Assembly (NCBI GenBank): GCA_963277665.1
Contig: OY728119.1
Coordinates: 315,352,206-315,416,205 of the forward strand
DNA length: 64,000 bases
Direction of reading: 5' to 3'
DNA from: Viscum album
Lineage: Eukaryota; Streptophyta; Magnoliopsida; Santalales; Viscaceae
The position numbers and the translations under genes were made by a program. The notes below the pieces were generated by a model. It was not told where the DNA came from. It made no database searches and saw only the letters and a program-made list of their open reading frames with translations. The first letter of the stretch is position 1. Each line of letters begins with the position of its first letter. Shown piece by piece: positions 1-11,637 of this stretch.

Positions 1-965
1 CTTTTGGTTTCTTTTATTTAATTTTTAGATATTAAACTATAGTTTTTATAATTTTTTTATTTTTGGAAATCTGATCTTAATTGGAAATACCAATGTATAT
101 ATTTTTATTCTTTCAAGATTTAATATTTATTTTTTTAGTTGGATAAATAATTTTGGAATGTATTTTGACAAGAAGAAAGGTGTTGCCAATAATATAATGA
201 AAAAATATGTTAGCTGAGAAATAATAAAAATGAGTTGTGTGGGAGTAAAAGGGGATCTATGTAAGAGTAGAAATGCACTATATATGAATAATAACAAATT
301 AAATTGTGCTACATGAGATTTAAAAATGAGGTAATATACTTTGTAATAATAAATAGATCCTTACTCGTTGATCTAAGAAGGAATCAATGAACTAAAATAT
401 AACTTTTAAGAACTATGACCATGTGTTGGGGTCAAAGAAACCTTGAATATGATCTTGAGAGTACACTGATGTTCCAATGTAATCTTGTGTCTATTACCAA
501 AAAGCTAGATCTAATCATCAATTGATATTGGAACAAATTACCAAGCCTCTACAAGGTTCAAAGTACTGTGGGGGTAAATTCTTGATATTTCATCACAACC
601 AATGTTATCTCATAGAAACCAATGTAAATCATATTTGAATTACAACATAATAAGGAGGTCCAACATAGGATACATACTCATGGAAATACCCTCCATATTG
701 TGATATTCTATTTTTAAAAATTTAAAAGGTAGCAAGGTTAAGGATAAGCTACAAATCCAATGTGGCATGCATCCAAGACCAAGGTTACAACATCCATAAT
801 GTAATTTTCATCTCCTCGTGAGCATACATCAAAAATCTAAGGTTATATCAAGAAATAACATAGTTTATTCAAAAATTCCAATGGATCCCAAAGGTTATCT
901 ATGTGAGAATGTTTTGATATTCCGACACAATGCCAGGCTCTAAGAAAGACTACATTTAATCCAAT
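1..965. other. AT-rich sequence, nothing recognised
   Basis: No open frame longer than background and no recognisable transposon domain, LTR end or RNA gene was seen on either strand. It directly flanks the probable CACTA element that begins at 966. Confidence 0.6.
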
Positions 966-3900
966 CACTATGCCAAAATTTGCATTTAGCAGTATTTTTT
1001 TTTCAATTAAAGGTGGTTTAAACCACCGCTAAATCATTATGCAACAGTTTTTTAAAACCAATGATTAATCGTGTATCAACAATCATTTAGTGGTAGTTTT
1101 TTAAAACCATCATAGAATGATTTAGTGGCGGTTTTTTAGCAGCGGTTTAAATCTTTGTTACATCGTTCTTTTTATTTTATTTATTTTCATAATTAATTAA
1201 GTAATTTTATTTATTTTCTTAATTGAGCAAGTAATTTTATTTATTTTCAAAATTTATATATTTATTTGTTTTTTATTTTTTATTATTTTTTATTATTTTT
1301 TATATTTTTTTATATTTTTTATTTATTATTACCATGCTCATGCCCATGTCCATGCACATTTTCATGCCATATATAGAAATTCTACTTTATATGAGATTTG
1401 AGCCTCATACCTATTGTTTATTCTCCAATGCCTTTACCACTCTAGCAGACTCTTCAGGTGGTCAATAAATCGAATTTAATATATATATATATATATATAT
1501 ATCAATTGAAAAAATATATATAAAAAATAGATATACACTAAATAACTACTAATCAATAATCAATAATTATTAATTAATAGTTAATAAGTAATTATAAATA
1601 TTTAAAAATTAGTAATTACAATTTTCTAATTAATAAATAGAATATAAATGAATAATAATTAAAGAAATATATAATATGGAAAGAAATGGTAAATAAAAAA
1701 TAGTAAATAATAATGAGTTAATAGAAAATAATAAATAGTAAATAGTAAATAGTAAATGGTAAATTTTAAATAATAAATAGTAAATAATAAATAATAAATA
1801 GAAAATAGTAAATAATAAATTGTAAATTGTAAATTGTAAATAATAAATACTAAATACTAAATACTAAATAATATATAATATATAATATATAATATATAAT
1901 ACATTATATATAATATATAGTATATAATATATACAAATAACAGAAAATATATAATATATAACATATAATATATAACATATAATTTATAATTTGTAATGTA
2001 TAACATATATTATATAAGTAATGTATAAATAATAAATTAACAGGTAATTGATAACAGGTAATAAATAATAAATAATAAATAAAAAACCATATATAATTAA
2101 AAAATATATATATAATGAATATATAATAAATAAGTAATTAATAATTCATTAAAAAAAAATTAATTATTTAAAAATAATATAATTAATTATATGAGTTAAT
2201 TAATGAATAACTGAATAATAAACTAATAATTAATAATTAAGTAATAAAATACCAAAAAACTTAATAATTAATAATTAATAATTAATAATTAATTAATAAT
2301 CAATGAAAGAAGGGATAAATAAATAAATAATAAAAAAAAATAAAAAAAAAATAATAATAAATAATTATTAATAACTGATCAATTTTAATTGACAGTTTAG
2401 AATTAGTAATTAATAATTAATATTTAATATTTTTAAATTTATAAATAATTTATTAATTATTAATAAATTGTAAATAAATAACAAATATTGAATAAATATA
2501 TAATAAATAAAAAATCAATCAATCTATAATAAACTAATAATAAAGTAATATTTAATAAATTAAAAATAAATTAATAATTAATAAATAAATAATAAATGAA
2601 CAAATAAATAAATAGAAAAATTAATAATAAATAATGAATAATAAATAATTAATGATTACTAATTAATAATTAATAACTAAAAATTAATAACTAATAATAA
2701 CTAATAATTAATAATTTGAAATTATTAATTATTATTTAATATTTAATATTTAGTATTCAATATTTTATAATTAATAACTAATTGAAAAATAATTAATAAA
2801 TAATAAATGAATAATAAATGAATAATAAATGAATAATAAACTAATAATAAATAAATAAATATTAATTAATTAATTAATTAAAAATAAATTAATAATTAAT
2901 GTGTACTTGATAACTAAATAATAAATAAATAAATATTAAAATAATAAAATATTAAATAAATACATAAATAGATAAATATAAAAATAGATATATACAAAAA
3001 TGATAATTAATAAATAATTATGAATTAATTAATTAATTAATTAATTAATTAATTAATTAATATTAAATAAATAACAAATAAATAAAAAATCCTAAAAATG
3101 TTAAGAACATCTAATAACCCTTAAAAACATTAAAATGACCATAAAATCTAATCTGATACTACTTTTTTAATGCCACAACCATTCAAAATGAAGATCATGA
3201 AATGAGCTTTAATATGATATTTGGTGTATGCTGAATGGACACCTAGATCGATTGTCATAAGTGTTTGAATTGTAAGAAATCAGGGTTAGCAATTAGAACC
3301 TCTGTTTTAGAGGCCTTCTGTGACTTTCTGGCAGAATAAGAATGATTGAAATTCCTGAAGAGCTGGTTCCAGACATACACAACATAGATCTCGTCATAGG
3401 CTTTGATTTGATATGTGGTAGATCCCAAATGGACACCGGGATTAAAAGATACAACCATTTTAAATATGAGTTTGATTTTACACCTTTTTTAAATAAAATT
3501 ATATATTTTTTCCTTTGATTACCACATGATTTAAATCCCACTTAGTTTTAGATCATTTAATAAGATTCGATTTCACTGGCTGTGGAGCTGAAATAGACAC
3601 TCGGATCATATGTTAAGGTTGTTTGATGTTGAACTCTGGTTTTTAGTTTTTTTTTAAATTCGCTTTAAGTTTTATATTATTATTAACTAATAATTATAAA
3701 TTTTTATAAATTAACACATTATAATAAAATAAAATTATTAATAATAAACTATATTAGATTTTAAAAAATAAATAATAAAATAATAAATAATTTATTATTT
3801 TTTCGTTATTTTCATTCTGGTTTTTAAAAACCACCGCTAAAAACAATTGTAAATTTTTTGGGAATTTTTTTAAAATAATTAGAAAAACAATTTGAAATAT

Positions 3901-3966
3901 ATTCAGAGGCGGTTTTTATAAAATCCGCAAAAAAACCCATCATGGAAACACTATTTTCCTTTTGTG
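966..3966. mobile_element. Probable non-autonomous CACTA-type DNA transposon
   Basis: The left end reads CACTATGCCAAAAT. The right end, reverse-complemented, reads CACAAAAGGAAAAT, so CAC and AAAAT match but the middle of the terminal repeat does not. The flanking triplets are AAT at 963-965 and AAT at 3967-3969, the 3-bp target duplication expected of CACTA (En/Spm) elements. Subterminal sequence at both ends carries short repeats of the type GGCGGTTTTTTA and AAACCACCGCTAAA (about 1008-1160 and 3820-3935), typical of subterminal transposase-binding arrays. There is no transposase; the interior is simple AT-rich sequence plus an ordinary stretch at about 3.1-3.8 kb. The weak terminal match and the AT-rich context, where AAT is common, leave real doubt about the exact ends. 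Confidence 0.5.
1480..3095. repeat. Long low-complexity TAA/TTAA-rich tract
   Basis: About 1.6 kb made almost only of A and T. It begins with an (AT)n run near 1480-1502, passes through many AATAAATA-like and TTAATAAT-like words, and includes a TTAA-type run at about 3027-3062. It is not a clean tandem array: word length drifts among 4, 7 and 8 bases. It fills most of the interior of the probable CACTA element. No coding potential. Confidence 0.85.
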
Positions 3967-4713
3967 AATTTCTTATTAGGACTCTAATTTCGGAATTTAT
4001 AATAAGTCAACTTGTGATGTTTTTCAAGTTCAATAAAAAAGTTGGTATGGAACCAAATATTTCAAACATACTCTAAAAACAAAATAAGCAATTAAAGGAG
4101 GGCGATCAAGAATTGGGAAATGTGGAATAATGGATAGACCTTATTTCACACGTATAGTGGGTATGGTGGAAAAAGAATCTGCATACTTACTTTCTGAACA
4201 AATATTGGTAATCCATTATCAAATTTTTGGATAGAACCCAATCCTTAGATAAATTAAGGGGATAAAAATGGTTAGATGAACCTAAGGATGTAAAAAATAT
4301 ATCTGCATGGAACAATTTTATTCTCACTATCCAAATTGAATTATTAGAGACGATGGGATGATGTACAGAAAGAAGTAATCCAATAAAGAATTGAGAGATT
4401 TGAGGATTCATAATTTAGAAGGTAGTGGATATAGAGACAAACTCTTATCCAAGGAAGGATGTTTCACCAGTGATTATTAGAGTCGATTATTCTTGTTTAT
4501 TCAATTTTGATTATTGTAGCATTATCATGTATGGATAAATAAATACGAGAGATTATGGGTGGTGTAGTTTTTCATTAATAATTATTTGTTGAATAGATTA
4601 ATTTTTTTTATTTTATACTTTTGTACAAGGATTTTAAAACCAAATCAATGAGTAGATAAACCTAGGGAAGTGGTTCAATGAAATATAGTTAAAATCCAAT
4701 CCCACAGACTCAT
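3967..4713. other. Unassigned AT-rich spacer
   Basis: Follows the right end of the CACTA-type element. Short open frames here (for example on the minus strand near 4187-4411) show no recognisable domain. Nothing else seen. Confidence 0.5.
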
Positions 4714-5349
4714 TGTTGGGACATTGTTCTATTAAAGATGAAGGTATGTAATGTTTCTAAGGCATCCATATATCATATACCACAATATATTTTTTTATCA
4801 CGGAGTACTTAGAAAAGAAAAACTCAAAGGGGCATATGATTTTACAAAGAATAAAAATAGTTACATGAGAGAGAACTTAGAAAGGAAGAGTGAGTGTTCC
4901 TAGAATGATCATAGAAATTCATTTCTATGTAAAATTATGAAAATAATCTAATCATAACACACCCATTCTTCCTTATTTTGATTCTTAAAAACAATCTGTC
5001 ATTTATCTTATTCTCACACACTAATCAACCTTGATTTTTAGCAACTTGATTTTTCATGCCACTTATTACTTGCCTTATTTGACATAGACACTAACACTCC
5101 TCTTTAAATTCAAACACAAGTAGACTTAATTAGTGATATTAACAAGAAATAACTTTGGATATGATATACAGAAACTCCAAGTTAATGTGATCCTTGTTCC
5201 TGCGCACTTATAGGGAGACTATATACCTTCACTAAATAATTAATCCTTAATAAATTAAATTGGGTGTTACCACAGTCATAATGTTTTCCATGTTCTATGG
5301 TGTTGAGGTTCAATAATGATATTTTTAAATATTTGGTTCATTCACAACA
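4714..5349 (+). mobile_element. Putative copia 5' LTR (about 636 bp)
   Basis: The right edge is suggested by TTCACAACA followed at once by a tRNA-iMet-type primer site and then a copia gag relic. The left edge is the nearest matching TGTTGGGACA, which gives TGTTG...CAACA terminal inverted bases as in many plant copia LTRs. No second LTR copy was found in the window, so the left edge is a guess. Confidence 0.35.
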
Positions 5350-5350
5350 A

Positions 5351-5362
5351 TTGGTATCAAAT
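5351..5362 (+). other. Primer-binding site of copia relic
   Basis: TTGGTATCAAAT resembles the tRNA-iMet-complementary site TGGTATCAGAGC for its first eight bases. It lies two bases after a CA-ending LTR edge and about 115 bp upstream of gag-like sequence, the expected order. Confidence 0.45.
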
Positions 5363-5464
5363 CTTATCTTCAATTTTAACTTCTTTTGAGGCATTTGGAT
5401 TTTGTGTTTTTTATTTTAGTGAGAGTTTACTATTTAGAATTAATGGCATTAAAAGAAGTAACGA

Positions 5465-6130
5465 TCTAGATAAACAAATTCAATGGGTCAGAAATTGAAT
5501 CCTAGAAGATAAAAATTAATCATTATATATGTTATATAGATTTAAAGGATTCGTTAAAGGGGGTAAAAATTTTAATGGATAAAGTGGAGTGGGAAAGGCT
5601 CAATAGAAAACAATTGGGGGTTGTTCAGATGATGTCCACATGGAAAATGGCCTTAAATATCCAGGAGGAGAAAAATATAGTTTCATCAATTATTACTCAC
5701 AATGACACATATGAAAATCCTACCACAATGGAAAAAATATGATTTGGAGACTCTTTATCTTAAAGATTACAAAAGGTAAGTATGTTTAGAATCATTTCAA
5801 TGACTTAAAAATGATTCAAATCCAGCTTAAATTAGTGGGTGTGGACTTTAGAGGTCATGTTTAGGCATTGTTCATCCTTTCATCATTTCTATAATCTTGG
5901 TATGTGATAGTTCATGCACTAAGTAATTATAGTGGTAAGTGTAGTCTTGTGTTTGAGGATGTTCATGATCTCATTTTGAATGAAGTGAATATGTAGAAAT
6001 ATGTTTAATAAAATATCATTGTTTCTTTTATTGTAGAAGTTAAAGGGACATCCACTTAGTAAAAAGGTTATAATAAAATGGAGAAGAGCTGAGGGAAATC
6101 AACTAATCTCAGACCTATATGTTGTGATCT
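5465..6130 (+). pseudogene. Ty1/copia gag relic
   Basis: Capsid (gag) protein of a copia retrotransposon, which would package the element RNA. Translated fragments follow the copia gag (UBN2-type) order: a WERLNRKQ stretch near 5590; then LKLVGVDFRGHV at about 5825-5862; then a segment resembling the usual ILSSLPESW motif; then ALSNYSGKCSLVFEDVHDLI up to about 5975, matching the conserved LSN...L.F.DV.D.I region. A final GKSTNLRPICCDL near 6095-6125 looks like the lead-in to a lost zinc knuckle. Several stops and frame changes break it. Nothing of protease, integrase or RT follows before 8.6 kb, so the element is truncated or interrupted. Confidence 0.7.
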
Positions 6131-8625
6131 TTCCATAATTTTTATATATTTTAATTTTAGATTTTATGGAATTTTCTATTTGAATTTACATTAATTCTAA
6201 ATAAAAGTATTTAGCATGAATTTATTTTGATTTCTATAATTTATTTAAACAACCTTGATATTTGTGACATTGAATTGATTTAAGTATTTATGAATTAATT
6301 TCATTAATCTTATTATAAATATTTGTTCTAAAAAATTGATTAATTTCTAAAAAACAACAAGAATGTAGAGGTTGAATTTCCAAAATATGAGTAAAGGGTA
6401 ATTGGACTGTAAAAATTAATGTGAAATATAAATGGAAAAGGAAAATCACACAAAAAATAATAATTCTTATTTTTAGAAGTTATTTAATTGATGCCAGTTC
6501 ATGGTAATGATGAAGTACCCTGATACATTAGAGTCATTTAATCTCATGTAAGAGTCATTCATAAGTCAGATGAATAAATTTGGTAAAGGGTTTAATCATG
6601 TAAATGTGACACTAATTATCTATAAAATTCCTTAACATAGCCATTGAAGATTCTCATAAGGTAGGTTTAGAATGTTAAAAAAGTTTATAATTTTTCAAAG
6701 TAAAACACTCTTATATAAATATATAAAAATAGTTTTAATCCTATATAAAAATAAATAAAATAGTTAATGGGAAAATTTTAAAATTAACAACTCTTATGTT
6801 GGGTATGTAGGAGTCATTTTTCGAAACATAAGAGAGATAATCCAGAACATAAAAGTCATTTAGGAGCATAACTTGAAATTTTTATGTCATCGAATGTATA
6901 AAATTAAAAATAGTGATATGTAGGTGGCCCAGTGAAAAGTAAGAGAAGTGGAAATTATGTTAGAATGAAACCAAAATACATTAAATTATATTCAGGTATG
7001 TACTATAATTTGAGTTTGACGTCATATTAATGTGGAATTTAAATTATTAATTTATAAAAATTTATCACGGGATTGATTTAAAATCATTTAATTCTAATCG
7101 TCTGGGAAAATAATGATGTACACTTGTTACTATTCAATGCGAAATCCATTCAAATTTGAAGGGATATTTTGATCATAGAAAAAACAGTGTGATAATAAGA
7201 TCCATTAAATAAGGCCACTTGAAGAAATACTCACCCTTGTGTTTTATACATGGAAGATGATCCGGAAGTAATTAATAAAAAGTGAATGTGCACTCATAAG
7301 AGGTGTGTGAACCAAGATAAGAACAAGGAATACGATTTCATCAAGGGATCACTGTATTTTTTCAAGCATATAGAAGGATTCATGTTATCCATATGGGGAG
7401 ATTGAGCTGATAAAAGTCTGAGAAGACCATCCAAATTGTAGTTCTTCCCAAAACATCATCTTTCCCTTATTAAAGAGGATAAAAATCACTATATGGAGGG
7501 TTTGGCTAGTTTTAATATACTTCTTATTATTCTTTCACTCATTTTACTTACTCTATTAACGGTATACTAAACCCCTTTTGTTAAAGACAAGGAGAATTTC
7601 CCCATAAGATATTAATGAATTTAGAACATAATTGTTTAATTAATTATTTTTTAGTCTTACATGATGTGATTCTTATTTTAGATTCTAGGATATTTTTGTA
7701 GATTATTATATGCTAATTCTTCCTTCTCTTATTCTCATATTTCTTGCATGGGACATCTAAACCTAATTAATTTTTTATATGGTAAATGGAAGTGAACATG
7801 TGTTAATAAGAGATTAGTTTCTTACATAAAAAAGTGCAAATAATGTACTTGTTATTCAATATACCTATTTTAGATTAAATTACGAGGAGAGAAAAATTGG
7901 TGGAGGATTCAACTAATTTTTGAGAGAGAGCATGAGAGTTTAATTTAACGAACCGTTATATAATAGGTAATGTGAGGGAATATATAATGTGATATCACTA
8001 TTTAATAATTGATTTCAAACACTCTTTCACTTATTTTTAAATACACACTCACAATTTTTATTGATCTTACATTTTCAACTAAACCAACACACAAACCATG
8101 AAATACACATTGGAAATCTTTCCACTATGGATATGGAAGTCATTAGCCTTATAATACAGTATTATAGTAAAATGTTCAATAAAAATTCCAACCACCACTA
8201 CTCTAATGGAACAAATCATATCCCATTAAAATTTACCATCCATAAGGATGGATTCAAGATCCTTCTATGAATTAAATGTTGAGGAAGTCAGTGGAGCACC
8301 TAGATAACCTAAAATCTATCATGAAAACTCATGGATCGAAACCTAAGTAGTTGAAAAGACAGTATGTATAGATCCTCATCACAATAAAAACTTTGGTAAA
8401 TCATGTTTCAAGTAATAAATAAGCCAAATATGTACCTAACCCAAAGAGTAATGCGATATTTATTTCTTTTAGAAGTGGAAGGGAAGCACACGTTTGTGAT
8501 GAAACAACATGAGAAGATGATCCTGGAACTTTATATCCAATTAAAGAAGAAAAAAACATATAGATTAATAAGGGGATGAACATTTCAAAATATAACTATT
8601 GAATTTGGACAAAGGAAAGTGTAAT
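6131..8625. other. Unassigned AT-rich block before the gypsy pol relic
   Basis: About 2.5 kb with no clear domain on either strand. Part may be the degraded gag of the Athila/Tat-type element whose pol begins at about 8.63 kb, because gag would lie here, but I could not confirm any motif. The open frame at 8061-8270 has no recognisable similarity. Confidence 0.4.
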
Positions 8626-11180
8626 ATAGAAGATCTTCCTCAACTTATTCCACCCTACCCTTCAATGATTAATCTACTAAAGAAAAATAGTGAAGATTCT
8701 ATGTATCAAGAAGTTCTTGAAAACTTATAGAAGATAAAAATAAACATCCCTAATCTATATGTAATAAATAATATACCCAGTTATGAAAAACTAATTATGT
8801 AAATTTTTACTAACAATATAATACTTCATAGAGATGAAAATGTAATTCTAGGTAGGATTGTGTCTTCTTTAATCACTCCATATTTACCTATAAAATTTTA
8901 TAATTTATATACTTTTACTAGCCCATTCACAATAAGGAATAATACCCTCCCCAATTCCTAAAGTTATTTGGGATCATCAATAAATTCCTGGCATCACTTG
9001 GTATTTCTTCACTCTAGGTATTATATCACAAGAAAACTAGATTTTTGGTATAATTTCCCAATTGAGATACATCATACCCTATGGGAGTTTTTTTAGGATG
9101 TACTAGTAAAGGTGAATGGCCTTTTTTCCTTGTTAACATTTAAATCATGGATATGAAAAAAGAATGATGTATTGACCATTATATGATAATATTTGGGAGA
9201 TTATTCATAAAACTACCAAAATTATTATAAATATTCAATATGGGACCCTTTCTATTAATTTTGGGAGAAAATGTTAATATTAATATTCTAGGATCAACGA
9301 AATTCCATAAATAGTAGCATTTTATTTTTATACTTTATCATCATGAAACCGTATTTTTCTTAGATGAAAATATTTACATTCAGGATAAAATAATAAATTT
9401 GAAAGCTACTCTAAATTCAATAAAACATTGTTATAATTTCTTTTGAATATGTGTTGATCCTCGTACAAAGTTTATATAAGTATCAATTCAAAAAATAATT
9501 GGACAAAGACTTTTGATAATGTTCAATTTTTTATCACAAAATTATCTCCTTTTTACATGTTGGTTGTAAGTATGGGTGAGACTATATTAACATCATCACA
9601 CAAAAAACACCCAATTTAGTGTCAAAATATTTTCCATTAAATATAAAATATTTCAACATTTTAGTGGATGAAAAACTACAATTGATAATTTTAAATTACT
9701 TAGTACTAAATCAAGAACACAAATTATTACCTGTTTTGAAACATAATGTCATGAACATAGGCTGGATACTATAGGATATTATATTGTTTAGTATCATTTC
9801 TTATATATATATAATTATACTTTAGAGTGATTCAAAAATAATGAGGTGTCCTTAAAGGATGTTAAACCCTACACAAATGAACATTTTTAAAAAATATACT
9901 AAATTAATATTAGGAGAAGGAATTATATGTACAATATTAGATTCTCAGTGGCTGATTACCATCCAAAATTTACTTAAAAACACAAGGATGACTATTTTAC
10001 AAAATAAAAATAATTAATTAGTTCTCACTGTGACTCAAAAAAATTATAGGGTCTATATTAACTATATAAAACTAAATTATATGACCTAAAAAGATCCCTT
10101 TCATTATCAATTTGTATATTGGATGCTAGAAACAGTGGATGGGAATGTGTACTACTATTTCCTTGAAGGATTTTCTAGTTATCTCCAAGTTCCCACAGTA
10201 CTATAAGATCAAGAAAAAGGTAAAATAACATTTCAATATGGTATGTTTCTATATTAAGGAATGTCTTAGGTTTTATTAATACCCAAAACACATTGAAACA
10301 TAGATTTTGAATGTATCATTTAACACCCATCTTGAAATTGCATAGGGGGCTTTCTTTATGAGGTTATAGTTTATAGAACTAATTTTGATTATGATCATGA
10401 TAATCTAAGAAATGTTTTGAAAAATCACATTGAGAAGAATTTGGTTTGTTATTATGCAAAATATCACTCTATAGTGGAGAACAATAATTTCTTTAGACAC
10501 ATTATTTCCATGGAATGAATAGAATTAGATTGATAAAACTATGACATCATATGTACAATTCCATACCCCACCACTATAAAATAGGTTTGGTCATTTTTAG
10601 GTAATTCTAGTTTTTGTAGAAGACATATTATACAATTTATAAAGATTTATTAAAAAATAATTTATTTTATAAAAAGGGATAATGATTTTGTGTTTGATGA
10701 TTCATGTAATAAATATTTTGATAGAATAAAATATTAATTTACCAGATCCCCTATCATCTAGACACTATCTTGGGGTCTTCCAATTATATTATTATTTTTA
10801 TCATCTTTTCAAGTAGTAAGAACAGTGTTATCCTATAAATTTTATGAACATACACATGTAATATCACATACTTCATAAAACATATCTTCATATCAGAATA
10901 ACTACCCTACCATAGAAAATAATTCTATAGTTGTTTCAATGGAAATATTATTTTTGTATTTTTTGGGAAGTAAAGTAATAGGCTATTCTAATCAAGATAC
11001 ATTCTGGTACATAATCATGAAATCTAGTTCAAATACAAGGCTAGTTAGTCATAGTATTTTTCTATAAGAATTCAACTTAGAAATAAAGAACATGATGTTT
11101 TGTGAGAACTTGGGTCAGGAATGAATGAGAAATCTTCCTAAAACCATTGAGGTTGAAGTACCAATATAAAAAAGATATGA
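8626..11180 (+). pseudogene. Athila/Tat/Ogre-type Ty3/gypsy pol relic (PR-RT-RNase H)
   Basis: Polyprotein that would mature into protease, reverse transcriptase and RNase H. It starts with LIPPYPSMINLLKKN and KINIPNLYVINNIPSYEK, matching the conserved P.P..rl and NIPLLDAIKQIP.Y region of this clade. Protease follows with YLGSSIN (8965-8985), where the usual catalytic Asp of DLGASIN is read as Tyr, and then DVLVKVN. RT is clear at VYINYIKLNYMT and KDPFHYQFVYWMLE (10050-10135), YFLEGFSSYLQVP and DQEKGKITFQYG. The xxDD catalytic box is not recoverable. The thumb and connection region (NLRNVLKNHIEKNLVCYYAK, then IPYPTTIK.VWSFLG) leads into RNase H: TRSPIIQTLSWGLPI, then YFLGSKVIGYSNQDTFWYI, EFNLEIKN and CENLGQE near 11115. 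Many stops and a few frame changes; no integrase found after it. Confidence 0.82.
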
Positions 11181-11637
11181 ATGATTGACTACCTACAGAA
11201 CAACTCTATATGATCTCTGGTAAGGTTCTGTTCTACACAGAAATGGAAAAATATATATTCACCTCAAATGTATCTTTATTTTTTTAAAATAGGTTTATTA
11301 ATAAAAAATTTGAGTCAAATTATTATGTTTGGGAGGAACCATACTTGTAGAAAATCTATATTGACCAAGTGATAAGTGCAATTCCCTCACCACATACCAT
11401 TGATTTCTATCCTGGATAAAGGGGAATTGGGACCTCACACACACATCCCCATATATAAGAGGCATCCAACTAGAAACAGGGTTATAAGGTATTACTATGG
11501 GGATATTATACCCTAGTTTTATAGTAGAAGTAGTAGTGGAAATACACTAAATAACGTCCATCAAAATAAATAAGATCACACAAGCATACTCATAATAATG
11601 TTGGGATATAATGAATCTCCTCTTACAAGGTCAATGA
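11181..11637. other. Junction between gypsy relic and LINE relic
   Basis: About 450 bp between the RNase H end and the LINE ORF1 frame. Base composition shifts here from very AT-rich to moderately balanced. No domain seen; it could hold the remains of the integrase start or a LINE 5' leader. Confidence 0.4.
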
